Assembly: GCF_958450345.1 (NCBI RefSeq)
Contig: NC_088780.1
Coordinates: 120,976,226-121,040,225 of the forward strand
Length of the DNA: 64,000 bases
Source: Calliphora vicina
Taxonomy: Eukaryota; Arthropoda; Insecta; Diptera; Calliphoridae
Reading direction: 5' to 3'
Shown here one piece after another: positions 50,964 to 60,845 of the stretch. The notes under the pieces were generated by a model. The model searched no databases, had not been told where the DNA came from, and worked only from the letters and a program-made list of their open reading frames with translations. Position 1 is the stretch's first letter. Every line of letters starts with the position of its first letter. The position numbers and the translations under genes are program-made.

Positions 50964-51655
50964 CAGGTAATACTCCATTTACGCGGTTTTTTGGGCCCAA
51001 AAAAATAAATCAAATTCGCGTAAAACGAGGTTCTAATTTAGAACGAAATGCTTTTGTGGGGCCAATAATTTTTTATTTCGCGTAAAACAATATATCAGTC
51101 ACATAACAAAAAAGAAATTGGGACCTAAAAATCGCGTTAAATAGAAAACGCATATCGTCACCTTAAATGAAAGCGGACGTAACTACACAACAATTCAAAA
51201 TCGAGTTTTTGATAGATTGAACAATTGCCAAGAATACTCTATTATAGATTTTATAACGTATCCTGTAAAAACAATAAAAATATGGTTACGTCCTTTTGCA
51301 TTTATACTTTAAGTAAACTTATTTTATTTGTACTTTTAAAAACTTACTTAAAACAAAAGTAAAGTAAAAAAAAAATATTTCTTACCGAAAATTAAGGAAA
51401 AAATGTCAATTAAAAAAACAAAATATTCTAATATATAAAAGAGATCAATGCAACAAAAAATTCATAACAAAATTAACGAAGTTTTCAAAAAAAAAAATCT
51501 GTTCGCTTGTGTTTTTTTCGATTCTTGTTGTTTGTTGCCGCGTTATATAAAAATCGTGTAAAAAAGTCGCGTATTTGAAAAAATGGTTGCTAATTTGAGT
51601 TCGCGTTATATCGAATTCGCATAAATAAAGTACCGCGTAAATGGAGGCTGACCTG
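50964..51655. mobile_element. pogo/Tigger-like non-autonomous element, 692 bp
   Basis: Inverted ends: CAGGTAATACTCCATTTACG, CGG at 50964, and the inverse of CAGGTCAGCCTCCATTTACG, CGG ending at 51655. Both subterminal zones have many short CGCG-containing motifs (TTCGCGTAAAAC, CGCGTTATAT), unusual in this CpG-poor window. TA follows the right end but not the left. The TIR style matches pogo/Tigger elements (family knowledge). No transposase. Confidence 0.7.
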
Positions 51656-51875
51656 TACTTACAAAAAAGTGAAGTACAAAATAAACTACATTGTAGATTA
51701 CATAAAGATACTTTAGTGACAATTGTCTTCACCATAGATTAAATGGGATGTATAAAGTAACCAATTGACTTCTCTCTGCACTACAAAGAGCATATAAATG
51801 TCAAATGATCCAAAATATATAAATTGGAGTAAGCCAAGTGATCAGACTACTTGCTTAACTGCTGGGTAAAGTATA
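51656..51875. repeat. Dispersed repeat, family D (copy 3)
   Basis: ACATTGTAGATTACATAAAG, ACTTTAGTGACAATTGTCTT and ACTGCTGGGTAAAGTA match family D; the last part is inverted relative to 1813-1890. Confidence 0.5.
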
Positions 51876-52913
51876 CTTTACCACTACTATTATAGAGTGA
51901 GAATTCACATACAATTTTAAATACGAGTAAATATATGTAGATAAGTACAAGTAACTAGCTGAGCTTTGCATTAATTTTTTTTTTTTTTTTGGATATGTTG
52001 TACTTGTTTTATTTGGTTTGTTTGGTTTGTTTGTAAATAATATTGTAATTTAATACTCTTTATTTGTTGTATTCAGTGAACGCAGTCACAAATTGTTTAG
52101 TTGTTTATATGTATGTATATCGGTCAATATTGTGGAACTGAGCCAGTGTTGCCAAAACTTTTAGACCATATCCAACCAGATTTTACTTCAGAAAAACGCT
52201 GATTTACATCGCTAAATTATTTTTTAGTGATATCTAATATTTAACAAGTTTAGGAGAATTGTCTAAAAGATACTTAAATTTAAATAAGTCGAAATAGGTG
52301 CTCAGGCTTTGGTTTTGAATATCGTAGATACTATTCTGGTCAAAATGTTACTAAACTTGGGACCGCAATGGAATTCAGATAAAATCAGACTTTCGAAGTT
52401 TCATATTCAAACTCGACTTTCTTGCTATCAATTTCTATACAAACTGCTCTCTAAACTATAAAAATATATTTTTCTCATTATTTCCGTTTTACCACAAATT
52501 GGTTTATTTTTATTCAGTTGATGATCATTAATTTGGTTTATTCACTAAGGGAAATAATGTCAATGATTCATTTTTTAATGGTTTCAGAACTGTATAAGTA
52601 TTGCACACATACTGCTATACATGGGTGAGCATTTGGGTGGTCCTTAATTTGCAAATAGTGAAATTTTCCCAAACTCGGATGAGGGTGCATATTTTATTTG
52701 AAGTTTAGAGTTTTGCGTCAAATTAGCAATAACAAAAAAAATTTAAATGCAATGAAAATAAGTAAAGTATAGTCGGTCAAGCGCGACCATATTGGAGGTA
52801 TGACTAATATATGAATGTATGAAACTTATTTGTGTTAAAATTTTTGTTACAATAACAAAACACATGTAAAATTTACACTCAAAGTACACGCTTGTACGCA
52901 CATAAAATTTTCT
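51876..52913. other. AT-rich non-coding DNA
   Basis: 52770-52800 has a scrap of the family A hairpin (agtcggtcaagcgcgaccat). Nothing else recognised. Confidence 0.4.
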
Positions 52914-53600
52914 GAAAATAAGCGAATTCACTTAATTGTAAATAATTTCGAAAGTAATCCATCGATTTTTATGATCGATATCTCATTTTGTTCCAATTAC
53001 ATGTGGATTTACGATAAAGCAAAAAGCCTAAACAATTTCTGCCGTTTTCGATTTTTCATGTTTTTTTTAAAATAAAAAAATTTTATATTTTCACATAAAA
53101 AATATATTTTTTGCTTGAATTTGTTATTATAACTCCGAAACTACTGAGCCGATTAAAACGCAATTTATATGTGAAAATTTGTAAATGGCATGGGGAAAAT
53201 CTTTTCAAAATTCCATCTATCGAAAGAAGAACATTAACTATTAAATTTTATGTATATCAAACAAAAAAGTTAAATTTTGTGAAAATAAGCGAATTCACTT
53301 AATTGTGAATAAATTCGTAAAGAGTCAATAGATATTTATGATCGATATTTCATTTTATTCCTATTACATGTGGCTTTGGAATAAAGAAATCTGCCGTTTT
53401 CGATTTTTCATCAGTTTTTTAAAATATAAAAATTAGCTATTTTCACGTAAAAAATAATTGTTTCGCTTCAATTTGTTAATATAACTCCGAAACTACTGAA
53501 CCGATTAAAATGCAATATATAAACGGATTAAAGGCTATGTAAATCTGAACTTTTCTATATATCGGTCTAACCCTTTTTCTATATATCGGTCTAACCCGTT
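52914..53600 (+). repeat. Tandem duplication, 367-bp unit
   Basis: GAAAATAAGCGAATTCACTT opens both copies (52914 and 53281). Each continues with atgatcgatatctcattttg, ttacatgtgg, gccgttttcgatttttcat and ataactccgaaactactga, gccgattaaaa. The copies are clearly diverged. At 53554-53597 the phrase ttttctatatatcggtctaa, ccc is itself repeated. Non-coding. Confidence 0.75.
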
Positions 53601-54612
53601 TTGAATTATCATAAATTATATGGAAAAACATCTAACAAAATTCCCAATTTAAGAAAAAAAAATTTAAAAAAAAAATCTATGTATCTGGAACCACAATACA
53701 TCAAAATTGTGTAGTGGTTTAAAAAGTCTCCAAAATTTTTTCGATTTTGTTGCCCTGTGTTGTGAAAGAAAATCCAGAAGTGCACAATAAATTCCACCCT
53801 GCTAGTGTTCATATATAGGCGCGTGTGTTTGTGTTTATTTTATTTGGTTGTTGATGCTGTTTTTCATAATTCAATTTGAATTTAAATTTAATGACATATT
53901 TTTTTAATAAGTATGTTTCTTTTCACTCTTGTTTTTTTTCTCTAGTGGCTCTTAATGTGTGATGATGTTGCTGCTTTTTTGTTGGGTTAATTTACATGTT
54001 TCTGTTTTATTGTTATTATTGCAGTTTAATTGTATTATGTGTGTGTTGTTTTTGAAAAATTATTATTATTTAACAACATTTTAACTCACTCAGAATGAAA
54101 AAAAACGAATATGGGCATAAAATTAATTGTTCATTATTTCTTAAATGTTTATGATTTTGCAATGACACTAGTAGCTGCAAAACTGCAAAATTTCGTAATC
54201 CAATGTCTATATAATTTGAATTAAAGTTTCTTAAAGTTAAAATATAAAAAAAAGTAATTGAAAGTAATAAAAGTTTGTTTCGTTTTAAAGTGTTTTTACC
54301 ACAAGTTTTAACTTTTGGATTTAGAGTTGCATGGAGATATTGAGGAGCAATATTATTAGATATGTTATCACTAGTGGGCGGATTATTTATCATGCATTTA
54401 TTACACTGTACAACACAAAAAAATTACAAGGTCCGACCAATAAATTTTGATAGAGGAGACAAAAAAAAGACACGTATTTCGGACACATCTGAATTTCATT
54501 TGAGGGAGGGTTAAAGTTTCCCAACTCTGGCGCATTCTTATTGTTAATCGGCATAAGAATGTGTTCAGTAAAAGTATGTAAAATGTTACGGAGAACATTT
54601 TTGTAGAATATG
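53601..54612. other. AT-rich non-coding DNA
   Basis: No gene or element recognised. Confidence 0.4.
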
Positions 54613-55180
54613 TTAACCCTCTAAATCCTCAAGGCATGGGTCTTTTTTGTCCTTCTTTTAAAAAAGTGCAAAAATCATTAAAACAGGGATTTAAGGGGTT
54701 AAAATGTTCCGCAAAAATATTATACGTGAAATTTTACTATAAGTCCCTGAATACACAAAAACGGAAAGTCAGAAATAAGACACAACAAAGGAGAGCCTAG
54801 GGTTAATTTCGCATTTATTAAGAATTTTATTTTAAAGTATCCCAAAAATTTAGTATGAAAAAAATAGTTAAAATTTAACTGAAAATCACTAATATCTCTA
54901 TTATTTTACCTTCGATAGCAAATTTGGATAGGAAGTATTCATTAATTACATTTTTAGCTCTAGGCAATTCCACTTCATTAGCATATTTCAGCGATAAATG
55001 GATTTTTGGTAATTTTTTTTAAAAAAAAATGTGAGACCAGAGGTGACTAAGTTTGAGTGACCAAGCAGTGGTCCTAGCTGAATAACTTTAAATCAACTTG
55101 AAGTTACCTCAGCTCCGACCGTGTCAAATTTCGTAACAATATCTGGAACAGTTCCTAAGATACCGAATAATTACAAGAAA
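54613..55180. repeat. Dispersed repeat, family C mosaic
   Basis: Opens TTAACCCTCTAAATCC, similar to the TTAA-CCCTCTAGCTC end at 14306. 54795-55000 (gggttaatttcgcatttatt, aagaattttattttaaagta, accttcgatagcaaatttgg) is repeated at 60290-60490. 55015-55180 is inverted at 45745-45945. Non-coding. Confidence 0.6.
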
Positions 55181-56133
55181 AAAAATGTTTCTTAAAAACT
55201 GTGCGCTGATACTAGTAATTAAATAATCAGTATTTTGTTGAGCCACTTCACCAAATTAATTTACGCCAACGGATTTTACCTGCTACTGAATGTTCTAACA
55301 AAAAAAAAAAAAAAATAAAAAAAGTTTAATCAAATTTGAACTAAATTATGTTTTTGCCCATATACATACATACAATTGCAGCCACAACCACACAGCTACA
55401 ATTTGTTCATATTGTTTTATGTTAATTTCATTTTATTTTATGATTGTAGTACACTTGCGTTAGTACATTGACAGTAGAAGGCCTTTTTATTGGAATGATA
55501 TAATGAAAATCTTAGAATAGCAATAACTTAAATAAGTGGATAAAAATTTAAATTTCCTTCCCTATCGAACATTTCTTCTTGTATTTAGCGATATATTTGA
55601 AGGCAATTTGATTATGAAATATATGATTTTTTTTTAAATCATCCTTATGTCTCCTGTCTAATACTGTTCATACCAACTCCACCATATGGTACAAACGTAT
55701 TTTTACATTTACGAGTATTTAATGCCATTTTCATTTTTCACCTTGTTGTTTGTCAGTTTTATTTTATTATAATTGTTGTTGTTATTTTTTATATTTATAG
55801 ATTTAATTTTATTGCCATACAATTCTGTATATAAATTATTTTATTCATGAATTTATAATTAAATAAAGATAATTCATTTTTTTTTGCACAATTTATTTTT
55901 TTATTTTTATTGCACAATTTTTATTTTTTACATTACCAACAAATTTACAATAATTAATTAAACAAAGGTAAATTGTTGTGCCTTAAAATGCTTGCCTTTA
56001 GTGATCCTGGGCTGCATAAGGAGAATGTTTGAAATGAAAAGAGAATCAAGGATAATTATAACTGTTGTAAATAGATTGTTCATTACCATAACTGTATTCA
56101 TATTGATCGTTTATGAAAATTTACTTACAATCC
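55181..56133. other. AT-rich non-coding DNA
   Basis: No gene or element recognised. Confidence 0.4.
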
Positions 56134-56135
56134 TA

Positions 56136-56566
56136 CACGCAGAGAAGAAATATAGTTGTGCATGTTTACTGTAACCATTTCAACATTGTTACAATATTAT
56201 AGTCACAGTAACAATTTACATGATTGTGGTAACCATAATATGGTTAATTTACGATTCACATGATTGTATCAACCATATATATTGTTACAGTAAACAAGTA
56301 TATGTTTGTGACAACCATATTTATGACGAATAATTTTATCATAATATGTTGTTCTCAGATTATGATAGCCATAAGCCGAGAGCAACATAATATGGTTGTC
56401 ACAAACATATACTTATTTACTGTAACTATATATGTATATGGTTGATACAATCATGTGAATCGTAAATTAACCATATTATGGTTACCACAATCATGTATTG
56501 TTAAAAACATGTAACAATATAGAAATGGTTACGTAAACATGCACAACTATATTTTTTCTATGCGTG
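56136..56566. mobile_element. Palindromic foldback element, 431 bp (TA duplication)
   Basis: Sister of 34046-34528. Ends CACGCAGAGAAGAAATATAG and CTATGCGTG, flanked by TA (56134-56135, 56567-56568). Repeated ATGGTTACAGTAAAC-type units fill both arms. The loop, with ctcagattatgatagccata, agccgagagcaaca, is the reverse complement of the loop at 34260-34320. So this copy is inserted in the opposite direction, which only the loop reveals. No coding sequence. Confidence 0.85.
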
Positions 56567-56568
56567 TA

Positions 56569-57236
56569 AGTAGTTCGTTGAAAGAACTAACCATTATTTG
56601 ATTATTTAACTATTTTGAAAAGAAATGAGTTTAAAATACCACTTTAAAGAAAAAAGCAATTTGTAAATACTTACATTAAACCGAAATTATTAAATGAAAA
56701 TTAAATGTCCTTATCCTTATGCTCATAATGCTAAAATCCTGGAAGTTTTCAAACTACATCTTAAGAAATAAAAGCAACAATAAATATTTTTACACATAAA
56801 TACATTTAGAGAACAATGGCCAAATTTAAAGAACATCTGAAGATGTTTAAAGGAAATTATAGTTGTATGTGCATTAGGATGGTTCCAAAAAACAATTGCA
56901 TCATTTGAATATACGTTTTCTCAAAATAATTGTTCAAGGATAACACTGTGTGACAAAACCATTACCCGGTAAATAATATATTATTTTTCTGGTAGGTTTT
57001 GTCGGTTATAACAAAAATCTGTTTATGAAATTTGCCTTTACCTTTATAAGCCAGTATCTTGACCACATTTTTTGGCCCTATGCAAGTAGAACCACCCTAA
57101 TATATATAAATACACTTAGAAAAGCATAAGTAAGTGTACACCTAAATTTTTAATAGCATTGTATTGTAGTTTTGTTAGTATTAGTTTCAATATTCCTTTC
57201 TGAAAGTTGTTTTGTTTGAAATAATAAAAAATAAAC
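56569..57236. other. AT-rich non-coding DNA
   Basis: No gene or element recognised. Confidence 0.4.
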
Positions 57237-57238
57237 TA

Positions 57239-58536
57239 AGGAGTGAGATCGAAAAATTCTTAACACACGTTTTTCATTACATTTTTTAACCCAAGTATTA
57301 TTTGAATTTTTTTTTGATCAAGTTACCTTTGAAAAACATGTCAGTTATTATGTGTAATGTCAATTATATTAATTTTTTTGTTAATCTGATTAAAATGAGT
57401 GACCAGAAAAAAGTGCGTACTGAAATTATTAAATATTTTCAACAAAACCCAACTTGGTCTTACAAAAAGTTGGCCAAGCATACAAAGGTCTGCCGTCAAA
57501 CTGTTTCCAATGTTATTAAACAGTACCGGGAGAACTTGTCAGTTGATAGAAAACCTGGTTCAGGTAGAAGGAATGGTCCACATGATGTTTCTAAAGCCAA
57601 AAAAATAGAACGCATTTTCAAAAGAGCTCCCAACACATCCGGTAGGAAAGCAGCCCGGTTAGCTCAGTGCTCGGACTATTTGGTACGAAAAGTTAAAGCT
57701 AATGCAGGTTTAAAAACATACAAGGCTCAAAAAGTTCCTGACAGGAACGCTACTAAAAATTTAGAGGCCAAAAACAGAGCACGGAAATTGAAGTCAAGTT
57801 TTATAAAAAAATATTCTTGCTGCATAATGGATGACGAAACGTATGTTCTGGCAGATTTTTCGCAACTTCCAGGTCAAAAATTTTATGTTGCTGATGCTCG
57901 AGGGAATGTTGAAGAAAAGTTTAGGACCCAAAAGCAGACAAAATTTCCCAGAAAGTTCTTGGTATGGCAAGCAATATGCAGTTGCGGCAAAAGAAGCCAC
58001 TCATTTGTTACAACGGGCTCTATAAATACCGAAATTTACATCAAGGAATGTTTACAAAAAAGGCTGCTTCCATTCATAAGACTTCATAATGTGTCCACTT
58101 ATTTTTGGCCTGACTTGGCATCCTGTCACTATGGCAAACAAGCCCTTGAGTGGTACAAGAACAATAATGTGGTATTTGTACCAAGAGAGGCAAATCCTCC
58201 AAACTGCCCGGAGCTAAGGCCAGTGGAGAGATATTGGGCTCTTGTTAAAAGAGAATTGAAGAGTACAAAAAAGGTGTCCAAAAGTGTGGTAGATTTTAAA
58301 CGGAGATGGACTACATGTTCGAGCAAAGTGACAGAAAGCACTATAAAAACGTTAATGGAAGGGTTTCCGAAAAAGGTTCAAAATTTCATCACTAGTGATT
58401 AAAACTATAAAAATAATTTTTTTTGTAAATTGTAATAATAATTTCAATCAAATAAAAAAAAAATTAAAGCTGTAAGTTTAGTGGTTTCTTTTTTATAAAC
58501 ATATATGTATGTTAAGAATTTTTCGATCTCACTCCT
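57239..58536 (+). mobile_element. Intact DD37E (ITmD37E-type) transposon, 1298 bp
   Basis: Perfect terminal inverted repeats over about 27 bp begin AGGAGTGAGATCGAAAAATT at 57239; the inverse ends at 58536. TA flanks both sides (57237-57238, 58537-58538), the Tc1/mariner superfamily target duplication. One open transposase gene fills the middle. A 1.3-kb length and about 27-bp TIRs fit the DD37E group described from mosquitoes and other insects (family knowledge). TIR identity and the open frame indicate a young copy. Confidence 0.92.
57395..58402 (+). CDS. Tc1/mariner-superfamily transposase, DD37E
   Basis: A 335-residue cut-and-paste transposase that binds its own TIRs and moves the element to TA sites. 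I chose the ATG at 57395 (MSDQKKVRTE), because the 31 upstream codons also open are A+T-rich leader without similarity. Residues about 8-45 form a first helix-turn-helix (SYKKLAKHTKVCRQTVSNVI). A basic GSGRR hinge lies at 55-59, in the place of the GRPR motif. A second helix-turn-helix spans about 65-105 (TSGRKAARLAQCSDYLVRKV). The catalytic triad is D147 (IMDDETY), D240 (FWPDLASCHY) and E278 (CPELRPVERYW); 37 residues separate the last two. LVWQAICSCGK at 189-199 and the C-terminal helices are also family-like. No stops or frameshifts, and length is normal for the group. The likely start of transcription and any regulation cannot be read. Confidence 0.93.
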   Translation: MSDQKKVRTEIIKYFQQNPTWSYKKLAKHTKVCRQTVSNVIKQYRENLSVDRKPGSGRRNGPHDVSKAKKIERIFKRAPNTSGRKAARLAQCSDYLVRKVKANAGLKTYKAQKVPDRNATKNLEAKNRARKLKSSFIKKYSCCIMDDETYVLADFSQLPGQKFYVADARGNVEEKFRTQKQTKFPRKFLVWQAICSCGKRSHSFVTTGSINTEIYIKECLQKRLLPFIRLHNVSTYFWPDLASCHYGKQALEWYKNNNVVFVPREANPPNCPELRPVERYWALVKRELKSTKKVSKSVVDFKRRWTTCSSKVTESTIKTLMEGFPKKVQNFITSD

Positions 58537-58538
58537 TA

Positions 58539-59490
58539 TTAAAATAAAAACGAAATGCAATTTCAATGTGCTAGTATTATGGACAATACATATACTGAAT
58601 AAATACCAAACAAAAAAATGAGGTAACAATTTTATTATGACCAGAGACATGGTTAAGTAGAATAAGGTCAGAACTTCGCTAAGTGAAATATGTAGCATAC
58701 TGTTATGGGCTCAACTTGATCGAAGAAATAAAATACTTTAGATTTAATATTGGGAAAATATACAATGAATAAAATAAAGCCAAAGAATACCTTTTGTACT
58801 AGTGCAACGCTCAGAGGGATGGCCTCATTCATATTTGTGCAAAAATTATAAGTAGTGTCTAGCAATTGGCACCAAAAATTATATGGACTAAATTAAGAAA
58901 AACATGAAATTTTAACAAAATCGCCCACTGCCCATACAAATCTATCCTTTCGCATTTAATTTTTCCTATCCAAACAAAAGAAGAACGCATGCTAAGTTTT
59001 ATTAAAATCGGCCATGCTCATCACATACCGCCCATGGAATCCAAATCGATGTTTTTTTGCATAAAATGTTTCCTATCCAAGAAAAAGTCTAGAAATTTGT
59101 ACATTTTCTGAAACAAAAGAAAAACGCATGCTGAATTTCAATAAAATCGGACACGCAAACCGCTCATACATATATACGAATTTTGTTGATATTTCGTTTA
59201 TCATTCGACAAAAAATTTTAAGTTTTAATCCTGTTCCGAAAGCTTCCGATAACGAATTTTTGTTTTAATCGAAACAAGACAGTCCCACCTTTCATTTTTT
59301 TTTACCATGGAAAATCAAAAATAAAATAATTTTTAGAGGCTTAAGGCCAGAATTTTAAGAATTTCAAACTGAAATTACTCCTTGATGGTCCATGGGAAGT
59401 ATACCCGCCCCCCACATGTATTCCAAGGAAATTTTATCTAGAATCGTTTAAACAAAGCGATCCGACCAATAGTTTAGTTTCTATTGAGAT
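58539..59490. other. Non-coding dispersed repeats
   Basis: About 58915-59165 has two diverged copies of tcctatccaa...aaaagaaaaacgcatgctga, ttaaaatcggccatgc; the same phrasing ends the window at 63925-64000. No gene. Confidence 0.45.
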
Positions 59491-59494
59491 TTAA

Positions 59495-59735
59495 CCTTCG
59501 ATTTACCAAAGGTTTTTTATGTACATGGTTTACCAATACCCACCCGGGTGACACTACACTTCTATAAATATGTGCGACGAACGAAATTTTAAAAAATTTA
59601 AAAAACCTTATAAAAAGTTTAAAATGGTTCTATTAAATTCTATACAAATTTCATTTAAATCGAAACTAAATTAAAAAAAATATTAAACCAATAAAATTGA
59701 TGTGGTCACCCGGGTGGGTATTGGTAAAGCGAAGG
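59495..59735. mobile_element. 241-bp TTAA-flanked MITE (piggyBac-like)
   Basis: TTAA at 59491-59494 and 59736-59739. The ends CCTTCGATTTACCA and the inverse of CCTTCGCTTTACCA match at 13 of 14 positions. A second inverted pair, ACCAATACCCACCCGGGTGA (about 59530) against TCACCCGGGTGGGTATTGGT (about 59706), lies inside. No coding sequence. Confidence 0.8.
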
Positions 59736-59739
59736 TTAA

Positions 59740-60285
59740 ATGTGTTTAGTACAGGAACGTGTAAAAAGGTACTTGTACTGAAATTTCAACAATAGTTTTT
59801 TAGGCTTTTTTCATATAAAACTCATAAAAAATTAATAATGTTATACATATATAAAGGAAAATATTTTTTTAACATTCATTATACATGTATAATTAGTAAA
59901 TAATAAATCAAAACAAAAAAAATTTTTAAAAAATGCGTTTTAATATAAAATTCATGTAAAATTCCCTTGTACTTCATATAAGGGCAATTTCTGCTCAACC
60001 GTCGGAGGGTTAAAGGTTTATGATATCCCCATATATTTTTTTTATTTATGGACAAATGCTTTATTTTTCAAATATGTTAAATGTAAATGGTATTATCAGG
60101 AAAGTCATACATATATAAACAATTGAATTGCGTGAAAATATAATTAATTTTTGCTTAACACACTTGCAAGGAAAATAAATTTAATTTAAATTTTTAAAAA
60201 TAAAATACAATTTTTCTAAAAACTATAAGTGCACATTTTATCTTTAAACATTTCTCTACAAAACTGCATCATTTGATTTTTGAAA
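59740..60285. other. AT-rich non-coding DNA
   Basis: No gene or element recognised. Confidence 0.4.
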
Positions 60286-60485
60286 TTGAGAACTTAGGGT
60301 TAATTTTGCATTTATTAAGAATTTTATTTTAAAGTACCCCAAAAATTTAGCATGAAAAAAAAAATAGATCAAATTTAACTAAAAATCAATAATATCTCTA
60401 TTATTTAACCTTCGATAGCAAATTTAGATAGGAAGTATTCATTAATTACATTTTTTTAGCTCTATAAAATTCCACTTCATTACCA
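60286..60485 (+). repeat. Dispersed repeat, family C fragment
   Basis: Direct match to 54795-54990 (gggttaattttgcatttatt, aagaattttattttaaagta, aaccttcgatagcaaattta, gataggaagtattcattaat). Confidence 0.75.
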
Positions 60486-60755
60486 TACAATGTCCAGCAT
60501 ATTTCAGCGTTAAGCGAATGAATGCTTTTGAATTTATAGCATTCTTCAATGGGTGCGCATGTCTGATAAATTGTTTGACCAAAATTCAACAAAAATTTAT
60601 TTTTTAAATTCCCATATGGATTACTTTGAGAACCAGTTGTCAACAGAATCAGATGAACATGGTGAAAAATTTAATCAGACATGCGCACCCATTGAATAAT
60701 TCTATAAATTCAAAAGCATATATTCGCTTATCGCTGAAATATGCTAGACATTGTA
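60486..60755. repeat. Hairpin repeat with 82-bp arms
   Basis: The left arm 60486-60567 (TACAATGTCCAGCATATTTC ... AATGGGTGCGCATGTCTGAT) is the near-exact inverse of 60674-60755. The spacer is 106 bp. The left arm's outer part continues the family C sequence (agcatatttcagcg occurs at 54980), so the palindrome was built partly from that repeat. No coding sequence. Confidence 0.8.
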
Positions 60756-60845
60756 TTTCTCAATGATTTTCAATATGGATTCAGAAAAGGATGTGAAACA
60801 GAAGAAGCAGTTGTAAATGTTGTGATAAGTTCGCAGGATCAGTGA
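60756..60845 (+). pseudogene. Reverse transcriptase scrap of a LINE
   Basis: Thirty codons read FLNDFQYGFRKGCETEEAV onward to a stop. This fits the conserved LINE reverse-transcriptase block Q.GFR.g.sT..A (compare QFGFKYKHST in the LINE at 9.4-12.7 kb). Nothing else of the protein is recognisable around it. It abuts the hairpin repeat. Confidence 0.5.

Noticed and set aside
54617..54698. An 82-bp TTAA-flanked MITE
   Set aside because: The apparent right end is imperfect (10 of 12 bases), and the sequence runs on like the end region of the larger 14310-15698 element, so it is better read as part of family C.
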